Below are positions 27,135-35,116 of a stretch of DNA of 64,000 nucleotides, one piece after another. Below the pieces are notes generated by a model that had not been told where the DNA came from, did not search any database, and was given only the letters and a program-made list of their open reading frames with translations. How positions within the stretch are numbered: position 1 is the stretch's first letter; each line of letters starts with the position of its first letter. The stretch is from Chitinophaga jiangningensis. GTDB taxonomy: Bacteria > Bacteroidota > Bacteroidia > Chitinophagales > Chitinophagaceae. Position numbers and translations under genes: made by a program. The DNA lies in NCBI RefSeq assembly GCF_900142605.1, contig NZ_FRBL01000004.1, positions 558,001 to 622,000 on the forward strand, given 5' to 3'.

Positions 27135-27935
27135 TTAATGTTTTTTGCGTTCCCAGATGATATCTATCGCCAGGTAATGCACATCCGTCAAATTATGCCC
27201 CGTGCCCAGTAAATCATTCATATATCCGATATCAAGCGTGAATGGCAAATGCATTGGATGGGTTGTATAATAGACAGTGAACCTGGTTTCACGGTATCCG
27301 AACCGGGTCCATTGCTGTGGTTCATGTTCTTTGCTGATTGAAAACAGCAGTTCTGCACTTCCACTCAACTTTGGGTGATTGGCGCCGGAGAGCGGCATAC
27401 TCAGTTGGGATTTGATACGGGTCCGGAACTGATAGTTCTCTTCCCCGGTTTTGAAATCAGGCATAAAGAACTTCCTGAACTCCTGGCGCAGTGTGTTCTT
27501 CCATTTCAGTCGCCCTATGGCGGTGCTCATGGCATAGCGACCATAGAGGCGAAACTCTTGTTCAAATGCCGGATCAGCACTATGATAGGGGTAGGCCTCC
27601 TCGTAGCTGTTTTGCCTGCGGTAACTGAGGGCGTAAGAAAACTCCCTGTTTTTCCTGTATTGATGATAAAATTCCTGGTTGAGCACCAGGATTGCCTGAT
27701 TATGGAAAGGATCCGCATCGCGGGTAGGGTTGCTGGTCCTCCCAATTCCTACATAGGTCAGCGAGGTTATTTTGCCGGCTGTATCCAAAGGTTGGCGTAA
27801 ACCAAGCGCCAACCAGAAAGCCGTATTTGCTTTTCCTAAGCCTGGTGGGCTGATCTGTGCTGAAGCGTGGGTTGCATAAAGGAGTAGCAATATGGCGACT
27901 GAAGAAATATGAATGGTGCTGTATTTTACTTTCAT
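27135..27935 (-). CDS. DUF2490 family outer-membrane barrel protein
   Basis: A 266-residue protein starting at the ATG that gives a normal signal peptide (ending HASAQ, about residue 26). The mature part has alternating aromatic strands, 'ALSYRRQNSYEE...EFRLYGRYAM' and 'KWKNTLRQEFR', the hallmarks of DUF2490, a predicted outer-membrane beta-barrel family common in Bacteroidota. It ends with IIWERKKH, so the last strand is followed by a short basic tail. It lies inside the T6SS island and converges on tssF, but the family is not a T6SS component elsewhere as far as I know. Confidence 0.8.
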   Translation of the reverse strand: MKVKYSTIHISSVAILLLLYATHASAQISPPGLGKANTAFWLALGLRQPLDTAGKITSLTYVGIGRTSNPTRDADPFHNQAILVLNQEFYHQYRKNREFSYALSYRRQNSYEEAYPYHSADPAFEQEFRLYGRYAMSTAIGRLKWKNTLRQEFRKFFMPDFKTGEENYQFRTRIKSQLSMPLSGANHPKLSGSAELLFSISKEHEPQQWTRFGYRETRFTVYYTTHPMHLPFTLDIGYMNDLLGTGHNLTDVHYLAIDIIWERKKH

Positions 27936-28038
27936 AATAGCTGTTGACCTGGTAAAAATGATGCACTCCAGTGTGACCACTTTTTAGCAGTCACACTAAG
28001 GCATTATTGTTCACTGTAAATAATAATATTATTGGAAA

Positions 28039-28461
28039 TCAGCTATTACCGAAAGGAATCAGTAATTGATTGTGCAGAATATAGCGGGGTGGGGAGGTAA
28101 TTGAAACAGGTGCTGTTTCACGTTGAAGGCAATAAGTTAGCCGTATATCAATTTGTAGCAACAGCAGTTCTTTTATGCTATACCATAGTTTCAGGCACAG
28201 CAGCGGCAGCTCACCTTGCGCTACTTGTTTTTCATCGCTTTCTTCGGCAACGAATTCAACATCCTGAAATGGCTCAACAGTAGTATGGGCCGTTAATGGT
28301 ATTTGGGTATGCGCCCATGTAAGTATTTCGGATGGTATAGCCGTGTGTGCATCCACCCGGCTGTAAAATGAAGGTTCAGGAAGATGCGCTGCTTTCCCCT
28401 CCATGCTCTGGAAAAACACAGCTATCATCATCCAAACTAAAGTTCGCAAAACTACCTTCAT
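28039..28461 (-). CDS. Small exported protein of unknown function
   Basis: A 140-residue reading frame with a signal-peptide-like start (about 1-24, ending GKAAH). No family is recognised. The mature part has an acidic stretch (about 60-78), then a hydrophobic segment around 'LLCLKLWYSIKELLLLQIDIRL' and one Cys near the end. It sits between the TraN-like gene's terminator and the DUF2490 gene, all on the minus strand. It could be a minor envelope part of the T6SS (TssQ is not otherwise accounted for) or an unrelated exported protein. It is possible, though less likely, that the frame is not expressed. Confidence 0.45.
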   Translation of the reverse strand: MKVVLRTLVWMMIAVFFQSMEGKAAHLPEPSFYSRVDAHTAIPSEILTWAHTQIPLTAHTTVEPFQDVEFVAEESDEKQVAQGELPLLCLKLWYSIKELLLLQIDIRLTYCLQRETAPVSITSPPRYILHNQLLIPFGNS

Positions 28462-28569
28462 CTATTGCTCATAATTCTGCTGCTAAATTAAAGTCTATCC
28501 GCCTTTATTGTTAGTACAAATCAGGAATTCCATATCCCAAAACAGTACATATAAATCAAAAAAGCAGGT

Positions 28570-28600
28570 AGCCCTGTGGTAATAGCACACGCACAGGGCT
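28570..28600 (-). terminator. Intrinsic terminator after the TraN-like gene
   Basis: AGCCCTGTG (28570-28578) pairs with 28592-28600. On the minus strand the stem is followed by ACCTGC and a run of six T. It closes the tssB-tssC-TraN-like unit. Confidence 0.6.
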
Positions 28601-28721
28601 TTTCCTACTTATCATTAACCCAAATAAGAAGAATGTAAAAACATCCCATCTGTGTAATTAGCCATTTCAATCTATGTCAGTCAAAAGTGTTTCTTTCAGT
28701 TAATTCAACCTCCATAAGCTG

Positions 28722-29561
28722 TCATGAAAAGTCAGGCTGCAGCATATACGGTGGTAAATTCTTCCGTCTGATTTTCACTATCAATGGAGGAGTAATATTC
28801 CGCAGCTTTATTGCGACCAGGATTATCACTTCACCAAGGGGTAAAGCGGGGATCACCAGTCCAAGTGCAGTCTTCCTGCCTTTTATCACCAATGGATTTC
28901 CTGTCCGGAGCATCAGCGGCACTCCGTCCTTTGTTTTTGTGCTTACATCCAGCTGTAAAACCCTCACGGCTTCAATTTCAGCGGGGATGACAGATTTGCC
29001 TGCCATCTGAAGGTGGAGGTAAAACAACCCGTTTAATTTCATTCCACGAACAAATCCGGCAGAAATTTTATGTTGTTTCACCTTACAATGTAGTTTGCCG
29101 GATTCGTTCAGAAAATTGGCAGCGATACGTGCAACGCCGGCAGTGTCCGAACGATTAAATCCATTGGTTATTTTATCAGCCACTGCCAGTAGTTCCTGCC
29201 AGCTGCTTTCCGTACATGCATGGTTAGGCGGTTTTCGTCTGCCCGGGATACGATACTGCAAAGTCCCAGTGCTTGTGGCAGCATTATACATGATCACTAT
29301 CGGATACACCTGCTTTGTGGTAACTACCAGTGCGTTCAATAGAATTGGCGGTATACCGGCTGCCCGGATCATGATTACCTTTCCAACGATTTGTGTAACA
29401 AACCAGGGATGTTCACTTTCTATTTGTACTGCCTTCACCGGATGTTTGCAGGTTATCAGGGTTGCTGCGTTCCCGGTAACAAAAATAGTATCTGCCTGTG
29501 CCAGAACCTGGCGGGAACCTAGCATAGCCAGTAGTATCAGCCAATTAGCGGGTTTGTTCAT
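28722..29561 (-). CDS. TraN-like (DUF4138) exported protein in the T6SS sheath operon
   Basis: A 279-residue protein. ATG 29561 is chosen because it gives a clean signal peptide (MNKPANWLILLAML...LAQ); it overlaps the end of tssC by 17 bases, so it is translationally coupled. The region after the signal, 'ATLITCKHPVKAVQIESEH' followed by 'MIRAAGIPPILLNALVVTTKQVYPIVIMYNA', follows the plan of DUF4138, the conjugative-transposon TraN family of Bacteroidota. In that family 'T-N-I-I-F-P-x-x-I-K-x-V-D' is followed by 'V-K-A...T-N-L-x-V-V-T-x-D-G-K-L-Y-x-F-x-V'. The C-terminal half is basic and beta-rich. TraN is thought to be a VirB9-like channel part. Here it most likely serves as a periplasmic/outer-membrane T6SS component, possibly TssQ or TssR by function. 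Confidence 0.6.
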   Translation of the reverse strand: MNKPANWLILLAMLGSRQVLAQADTIFVTGNAATLITCKHPVKAVQIESEHPWFVTQIVGKVIMIRAAGIPPILLNALVVTTKQVYPIVIMYNAATSTGTLQYRIPGRRKPPNHACTESSWQELLAVADKITNGFNRSDTAGVARIAANFLNESGKLHCKVKQHKISAGFVRGMKLNGLFYLHLQMAGKSVIPAEIEAVRVLQLDVSTKTKDGVPLMLRTGNPLVIKGRKTALGLVIPALPLGEVIILVAIKLRNITPPLIVKIRRKNLPPYMLQPDFS

Positions 29562-30864
29562 AGTTCGTATCCCATTCATTGTTATGTTCTCCTTTATGTC
29601 CATCCATGCGGATCAGGAAGTTCCTGGCCGGGAAATAAGGCTTGAGAAAGATGTCGAGATGAATAGTATCCTTATCCCTTGTATCCTGCTCAAACCTTCG
29701 GATTTCAAAATCTTCGATCAGGCGTTCTGGTCCGGTAATGCCGTCGAGGAACTGAATGATCTGCCGTTGTAAATCCTTACGGGTATTGGCACTGAAATTC
29801 TCAAATGCCCGACGGTTCAGGAAGTCTATCAATACTTTCGTTACATAATCGAAAACGCGGACGACAGAATAAGTTTGCAATCCCAGGTTATCACCTGTAA
29901 AGAGCGTTCTTGCACTGAATGCCATTACTTTTCCATATTCCTGGACAATAGGCACCAGTCCAAGCTTTTCAAGGGAAGCAATTTCACTCTTCTTCAAAGG
30001 AAAGTTGACCCCTTCGACATCTACCAGGCTACCATATTTTTTACCGGCGGTTACCTGCGACATGATGGTTTGATAGATCCTGCCGGCTAAGGCGCCTGAT
30101 GCGGGTACATACAGGTGATTTGCCTCGCCTACCATTTCCGCCCTGGCGCGACCAATCAACCAGTTGCATGTCATAATAACATTGGAACGATAGGGATCAG
30201 CACCCGTTAGCTGCGCCATTTCAAATACTTCCATGACATCATCCGGCGCATCGAGCTGACAGAAGTCGGTTAACAGCATACATTTATTATCATAAGCAAT
30301 TCTTGCCCAGCGTTCCAGGATCAGATTAGAGCCGGCATAGCCGGGAATAACCAGTAAGCTATAGTTCTCACGTAAATCAAGGCGGTCGTAATGTTGCTGC
30401 AGTTCTCCTTTCACCGCATCCAAAAAGCGGGTATTATCGGCATCACGCAGCTGTTCCGGCGCTACATTCAGGAAACTGACATTCTTCACTTTATCGGTAG
30501 TTGTATTACTAAAGAACAGGGATACATTGCGGTAGGACTGTTCCAGCTCCCTGGATTCATCTAATGCTAACAGCAAATTCTCTTTCAGCAGGGTTTCTGC
30601 TTCAAGTACTGATTCATTGCAAACTGCCTGCATCTCAGTTATTCCTCCATCACTTTTCAACAACGCTGCCCAGATTTGCAATAGTTTCTTCAGTCGTATC
30701 CGGTCGCCTTCTTTGGAGGCTTCTGTCAGAAATAAATGCCGCCTCGCTTTGCGCTCGGGGTTTAAATTCTGGGTGCCTTCTATGGCGGATTCCAACAGTT
30801 CAAATCCGCCAAAGTTTCCCAGGGCCTGCAATGGCAGGGCCAATTGAATTGCTGTGGTTAACAT
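29545..30864 (-). CDS. tssC: T6SS contractile sheath large subunit TssC
   Basis: A 439-residue protein of the Bacteroidota TssC group. The segments 'ENYSLLVIPGYAGSNLILERWARIAYDNKCMLLTDF' and 'SNVIMTCNWLIGRAR...LYVPASGALAGRIY' correspond to the conserved sheath core ('E/D-Y-x-x-L-V-I-P...N-x-x-L-x-x-W/Y', 'W-L-V-G-R..YVPPSAALAGKLY'). The C-terminal 'DIFLKPYFPARNFLIRMDGHKG' is the last sheath strand. TssC with TssB forms the contracting sheath. Unusually it is separated from tssB by about 390 bases of non-coding DNA. Confidence 0.92.
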   Translation of the reverse strand: MLTTAIQLALPLQALGNFGGFELLESAIEGTQNLNPERKARRHLFLTEASKEGDRIRLKKLLQIWAALLKSDGGITEMQAVCNESVLEAETLLKENLLLALDESRELEQSYRNVSLFFSNTTTDKVKNVSFLNVAPEQLRDADNTRFLDAVKGELQQHYDRLDLRENYSLLVIPGYAGSNLILERWARIAYDNKCMLLTDFCQLDAPDDVMEVFEMAQLTGADPYRSNVIMTCNWLIGRARAEMVGEANHLYVPASGALAGRIYQTIMSQVTAGKKYGSLVDVEGVNFPLKKSEIASLEKLGLVPIVQEYGKVMAFSARTLFTGDNLGLQTYSVVRVFDYVTKVLIDFLNRRAFENFSANTRKDLQRQIIQFLDGITGPERLIEDFEIRRFEQDTRDKDTIHLDIFLKPYFPARNFLIRMDGHKGEHNNEWDTNYEQTR

Positions 30865-31257
30865 AACAATGGTTTTAAACGTATATGAAAATTACTTTTT
30901 TTGAAATGTTGGTTGGTATGGCAGTGCTGACTGTTCACCGCCAAACCATTACCCTTGGGGAGGCTGAGCCTTCGTTATCAATCCAAATCCCACATAATAT
31001 CTTAGATGTCAATACTATTTACTGTGCCATACTCCATTAATGTGGATTCATATTTGTAAGCTCTAATAACACGACATGTCACTAACATCTTCCTACAAAT
31101 TAAATTGCAGTACGCTTTCCGCTGGCACCTACTTTCTCCTGATTTCCCTTCAAGCATACCAATTGATGCGTTACTTTTAGCAACACCATTGATACTCCCC
31201 TGAAAAAGCAATAAGGTATGATATGCCCCACGTCACTAACATCTCCCTAAAAAAACC
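30865..31257. other. 393-base non-coding gap splitting tssC from tssB
   Basis: No convincing gene or full promoter is visible. The gap contains a direct repeat, GTCACTAACATCT plus similar flanks, at 31078-31099 and again at 31232-31253 just after the tssB stop, 154 bases apart. The gap is AT-rich at the tssC side. tssB and tssC are normally adjacent, so this is an insertion or the remains of a lost gene. Confidence 0.6.
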
Positions 31258-31695
31258 TCACAACTCCTCCTCCAACCGCTCCACCACCTCCAGCAACGAT
31301 CGCTTCGCCTCCTCATCCTCCAATGCCGCCCGCAATAATTTATTCGTATGCAAATGCTTCAGCACCTGCAAATACAAGGCCCGCGTGGTCGCCATGTCCT
31401 GTAAAAACGCACTCTGCGCCGTAATCCCCGACGGACCAAAATCCGCCACCCCCTTAAATCGCAGCTCCTCCCGAACAGGCGCCCCACGTGCATCCTTAAA
31501 CGTTACCTTCACCGCCGGACGGTAATGCGCAAACACCGCCGCTATGCCAGACAATCCCTTCACTATCTCCGGCCGTAACGGCGGAAACTGTGTCAACTTC
31601 TCTGCAAATAATGTTCTGTTAGGAGAAATCTCCGCGATGGACTCTTGGGTATCCGGCCTGATCTCAGTGCCGCCAATCCCTGGGTTCTTCAACAT
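31258..31695 (-). CDS. tssB: T6SS contractile sheath small subunit TssB
   Basis: A 145-residue protein, starting at ATG 31695 by comparison with the family N-terminus. It has 'GIGGTEIRPDTQESIAEISPNRTLFAEKL' and 'LRFKGVADFGPSGITAQSAFLQDM', which follow Bacteroidota TssB ('G-V-G-G-x-E...I-x-x-N-x-x-L', 'L-x-F-x-x-L-x-D-F-x...G-I-x-x-Q-S-P-F-L'). Typical TssB is about 150 residues. It precedes tssC in transcription, with a large gap. The G+C content and Pro/Ala use look higher than in the tssG-tssF arms, a possible sign of different history. Confidence 0.88.
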   Translation of the reverse strand: MLKNPGIGGTEIRPDTQESIAEISPNRTLFAEKLTQFPPLRPEIVKGLSGIAAVFAHYRPAVKVTFKDARGAPVREELRFKGVADFGPSGITAQSAFLQDMATTRALYLQVLKHLHTNKLLRAALEDEEAKRSLLEVVERLEEEL

Positions 31696-31806
31696 GGTTA
31701 ATCTGGTTAAACAAACAATCTGATTACATAACAAAGTTATGCATCCTCACCATCCGCAATACAGCTTTTTAAACTTTTTAGTCCCCGAATGAAAATTGTG
31801 GGGAAA

Positions 31807-32805
31807 CTACGACCTGGAGAAGGCCGCAACGGTCCAGATGCTCACATTTTTCTGCACATTCCCCATCAGATCCAACTGATGACCAAATGCCACCAACTCA
31901 TTATACATCCGGCCTGTATCGGTTAATGAACAATTAAAATTCAATTCAAAATAATCTATGCCTGAATGGATACCAATATAAATATACTGCTGGTAAAATG
32001 TTAAAAACACCTGCACCGTAGCCGCATACTTCAACGCAGCAATATGCTTTAGTAAATTAGGCTTCAACAAATAAGTAGCCTCCGCAATATCGGGCGAAAA
32101 AACTGTAAACTGCTGGTTAAATGCCACATCCGGCAATTGTATATGATGCCCCAAACGCAGCTCCCCACGTGGAATCACTCCTTTCGTAAATACATATACA
32201 GGCACATCAAAAAAACGCGGCGACTCCAACACACCACAACTGCCGCAAAACAGCAGCTCCTGCTGCCTCCGGATGTTCCTCCCGTCCGGAATACTCGTAA
32301 CGACCAGGTCACAGATCCGGAAACTCAGGTTGTTCCTACGCCCCGAAATCAGATCATTGCCCCGGTAATAAGTCCCCTCCGCACTAAAAAATCCACTGCG
32401 CACCAAATCTTCATAAGAAAAACAATGATCGGGATCATATCGTAACCCAGGCTCCCAGAAATGCAGCAGCGTCCTAACCACCTTCTCCTTATAATCCGCC
32501 TCCAACTCCACTCTCGGCCGGTCAATAAACTGTCGGATCAACAGGTTACGAATCAGCATACCTCCACCTAGCGCCAATAAAAGCCCAATACCTATATAGG
32601 CCATCTTGGTATACCACTCCTGCCCTTCCTCCTGATCCAACTGCACAGGCTGCACCACAAAAAAGTAAAACAGCAGGATAAAACCAATCAATAACAGCCA
32701 CCACCACCAGGTTTTGCGCAAATTGATACGCATCTTTTCCATGCGCCGCAAATCCTGCTGAAGATAAACTTCTGCAAATTCATTGAAACTGTTCGCCGAC
32801 TTCAT
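31807..32805 (-). CDS. DUF3137 family membrane protein
   Basis: A 332-residue protein with two transmembrane helices near the N-terminus (about 33-51 and 67-86) and a large cytoplasmic domain. The segment 'CFSYEDLVRSGFFSAEGTYYRGNDLISGR' and the downstream 'FTVFSPDIAEATYLLKPNLLKHI' are typical of DUF3137, where 'F-x-V-x-S-x-D-x-x-E-A-x-Y-I-L-x-P' is a hallmark. Its function is unknown; relatives often sit beside lemA. Here it stands between two membrane genes and tssB, and the 8-base gap to the upstream gene indicates an operon. Confidence 0.8.
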   Translation of the reverse strand: MKSANSFNEFAEVYLQQDLRRMEKMRINLRKTWWWWLLLIGFILLFYFFVVQPVQLDQEEGQEWYTKMAYIGIGLLLALGGGMLIRNLLIRQFIDRPRVELEADYKEKVVRTLLHFWEPGLRYDPDHCFSYEDLVRSGFFSAEGTYYRGNDLISGRRNNLSFRICDLVVTSIPDGRNIRRQQELLFCGSCGVLESPRFFDVPVYVFTKGVIPRGELRLGHHIQLPDVAFNQQFTVFSPDIAEATYLLKPNLLKHIAALKYAATVQVFLTFYQQYIYIGIHSGIDYFELNFNCSLTDTGRMYNELVAFGHQLDLMGNVQKNVSIWTVAAFSRS

Positions 32806-32813
32806 ACACTAAC

Positions 32814-33314
32814 TCAGTTGGATGACCAGCTTATGCCTGAAAACCCATTGACCGCGCTAACCTCTTCGCTGATTAAAATTTTAAAAGATGAAATGTACGC
32901 CGCTGATAGCGGAAATGTAAAAACCTGGCTTCCGTTGCCAATCGTTATGTTCGTAAAGTATGCCGGAAAAAATTTCAATCCCGGCAACCTGAATTTGTAC
33001 TTCGTAAATATCGTATACCCGTCAACCACCGCTCCCCTCGCCAGCAAATCCGTTAAATGAATGATCTGCGCCGGCCGGGCAATCGTTTCATATAACAATA
33101 TCAAATACGGTATAGAAGGTAACAAAATCAATCCTGCCATTAACAACCATCCCCATACCGTAGGCAATGTGCCCTCATCATACACCAGAAATGTTACCAG
33201 GAATACAGTCAGTATAGTAATGAATTCGGCCAAAAAAAAGGCTAAAGTAGTCTGCTTTACATCTTTCTGGTGCATTGCCAGCAGCATCACCTTCAATTCC
33301 TGGAGATTGCGCAT
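32814..33314 (-). CDS. Membrane protein of unknown function, linked to DUF3137
   Basis: A 166-residue protein with two strong hydrophobic helices (about 24-45 and 53-75) and a C-terminal region of about 80 residues that looks beta-rich ('YTIFTKYKFRLPGLKFFPAYFTNITIGNG'). No family recognised. The start at 33314 is an ATG. It is followed after 8 bases by the DUF3137 gene and preceded after 21 bases by another small membrane gene, so the three are probably one transcript that runs towards tssB. Confidence 0.65.
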   Translation of the reverse strand: MRNLQELKVMLLAMHQKDVKQTTLAFFLAEFITILTVFLVTFLVYDEGTLPTVWGWLLMAGLILLPSIPYLILLYETIARPAQIIHLTDLLARGAVVDGYTIFTKYKFRLPGLKFFPAYFTNITIGNGSQVFTFPLSAAYISSFKILISEEVSAVNGFSGISWSSN

Positions 33315-33335
33315 GTATCGCTGATTAATAACATG

Positions 33336-33647
33336 TTACTGTTTAATTCTTAACCGGATAATATTACTGATCGTCAGATATAAACCTACTATCGCTACAA
33401 TGCCATATACCGCCAGCAATACCCATTCACTGCCTCCCGAAACTTTGTATATAAGCGTTTCTATCCTGGTAAGACTGATGGGGTCGCTATCCATATCATG
33501 AAACTGCTGATACCGGTTGTATATCAGCCCGCCCCCTGCCGTTGCAAGCATCAATCCGACTATCACTCCTCCCCATGACGGATCATCTTCAGTGCTGTTC
33601 TCCGGCTTCTCCGGATCGGAATTAACTCGACTGTTCATATTGCACAT
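33336..33647 (-). CDS. Small two-helix membrane protein of unknown function
   Basis: A 103-residue protein with two hydrophobic helices (about 27-43 and 74-95) joined by a polar loop ('HDMDSDPISLTRIETL'). ATG at 33647 or 33638 could be the start; the second gives a cleaner N-terminus. It is the first gene of the minus-strand group that leads through DUF3137 to tssB. No family recognised, and no clear promoter of the TAnnTTTG type upstream. Confidence 0.6.
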   Translation of the reverse strand: MCNMNSRVNSDPEKPENSTEDDPSWGGVIVGLMLATAGGGLIYNRYQQFHDMDSDPISLTRIETLIYKVSGGSEWVLLAVYGIVAIVGLYLTISNIIRLRIKQ

Positions 33648-33754
33648 TTGTGGTTAAGGATAACTATCACAATATGATACAGGGACGACAGGAGGCTAAC
33701 AGAATAATCCGTTTGATCAGAATACTAAAATAATAAAATTTATGCTTTTTTTGT

Positions 33755-34981
33755 TCAATGACGCGAAAGAACTACTTCGGGCGGATATGCGTAATCTCTC
33801 CACACAGCCTCCGCTTCTTCTGCCGTCAAACGCCCGCTGTATACCATCACCCGATACTTCAACGTATATACATTCCCGTGAACCAGCTGCCAGGTTTTCA
33901 TTTTTGTTGGCGAATAATTTAACATTAATTCACCCCCATCCATGTCTTCCGGCCATACCCGCAAAGGCTCCGGACTATCAAAATTATCGGGTGCATTCAT
34001 GATCAGCAGCCCGGCCTCTCCTTCCGGCGCCTTTCCGGTAATCATCACCCATCGGGCCCTTGTACTATCCGCATTCTTACGGGTATGGCCCTCAGAAGTC
34101 AATACCTGACTGGTTTTGCTGGTAAAATAAGGCGTAGTACGCAATCCAAAGCCACCACCATATCGATATTGCAACAGCGTTATCCCACTATCGGAAGGTG
34201 AACTGAAATCCGTCCGCATATCCCATAACCGGCGCGTACCGTTACTGGTGGCCTCATATGCCTTTACACTATACGTTTCGGCTATAGCTACTTTTGCCTG
34301 CCCGGGTGCCGGATAAGCCACCTGCTCCTGTTTCACACGGAAACCACACCAAACATCGCCACCGGCAACAGCTTCCGTACCGGCATAAAAAACTTTACCC
34401 TCCTTTTTATGCACATTCCAAAAATCTGTCACCTTTCCCTCAAAACGCGTGTGAGTCCAGGGACTCCAAATGCCCATATGATGCGCATGGCCCGACTTTG
34501 GAAAAATAGCAGTCAGCACCACCCCATTAGGTGCCCACAAAGGGTGAATAAAGCCACTACGGCGATATACCGTGTCAGTACCCACCGGTGGGTCCACAAT
34601 GGCCGTATTGTATTGTAAAATCGGTTTTTGATTTTGTTTCAGGGAGATGCCAGCGCTGCTAACTTCCGCACGCATCAGTCCCCGGGCCGCCGGTTTCCCG
34701 GCATACAGGCGGTATTCACGCTGCGCCCCTGAAGCAGTGGTTCCCCTCATTACCCAGGTTATTACACCCGCATCGTCCATCTGTACCGGTACCGACTCCT
34801 TTTTCCCAGCCGTTACCTCTTCCAGCTTCCAGGCCTTGCCAGTCGGCAATGCCTTGTCCGTTTTATAACTCACTAATGTGTTCGTCCGTGCATACGCCCC
34901 CGCCTTTACGGTTAAACGCATATCCTGCGCATACCCGCCCATAGCTGATGCCAGCAGTACAGTAAATAGAATGTTCCTCAT
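33755..34981 (-). CDS. DUF6807 family exported protein
   Basis: A 408-residue protein, starting at the ATG that yields a signal peptide ending GGYAQ (about residue 18). It has the 'SGFIHPLWAPNGVVLTAIFP...GHAHHMGIWSPWTHTRFEG' motif, in which H-P-x-x-x-P-x-G and D/G-H-x-H-H-x-G-x-W are hallmarks of the DUF6807 (PmoA-like) family. Members occur in polysaccharide and sugar gene clusters of Bacteroidota and Planctomycetes; no reaction is established that I know of. Conserved histidines suggest metal or carbohydrate binding. It is a single-gene unit divergent from the clan CD peptidase operon. Confidence 0.82.
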   Translation of the reverse strand: MRNILFTVLLASAMGGYAQDMRLTVKAGAYARTNTLVSYKTDKALPTGKAWKLEEVTAGKKESVPVQMDDAGVITWVMRGTTASGAQREYRLYAGKPAARGLMRAEVSSAGISLKQNQKPILQYNTAIVDPPVGTDTVYRRSGFIHPLWAPNGVVLTAIFPKSGHAHHMGIWSPWTHTRFEGKVTDFWNVHKKEGKVFYAGTEAVAGGDVWCGFRVKQEQVAYPAPGQAKVAIAETYSVKAYEATSNGTRRLWDMRTDFSSPSDSGITLLQYRYGGGFGLRTTPYFTSKTSQVLTSEGHTRKNADSTRARWVMITGKAPEGEAGLLIMNAPDNFDSPEPLRVWPEDMDGGELMLNYSPTKMKTWQLVHGNVYTLKYRVMVYSGRLTAEEAEAVWRDYAYPPEVVLSRH

Positions 34982-35094
34982 AACGTTGATTGTCAGCCCA
35001 AGATAATAGATTGTTTCGCCCCGCGCAAGTACACTGCGCAACGGCAATTTAATTTTACAGCAACGGGAATGCATGCAGGTTATTTTTAATTACA

Positions 35095-35102
35095 TATTTT
35101 TG
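35095..35102 (+). promoter_or_regulatory. Promoter -7 element of the clan CD peptidase operon
   Basis: TATTTTTG, an exact TAnnTTTG, 14 bases before the first ATG (35117). The short distance makes an internal start such as ATG 35144 plausible. Confidence 0.45.
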
Positions 35103-35116
35103 ATGAATTAACTCGC

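Noticed and set aside
31002..31211. 69-codon minus-strand frame in the tssB-tssC gap
   Set aside because: No family resemblance, no start signal, odd composition; I treat the gap as non-coding.
33648..33754. Possible attachment site at the right end of the T6SS island
   Set aside because: No tRNA gene, integrase or direct repeat to the other end was found.
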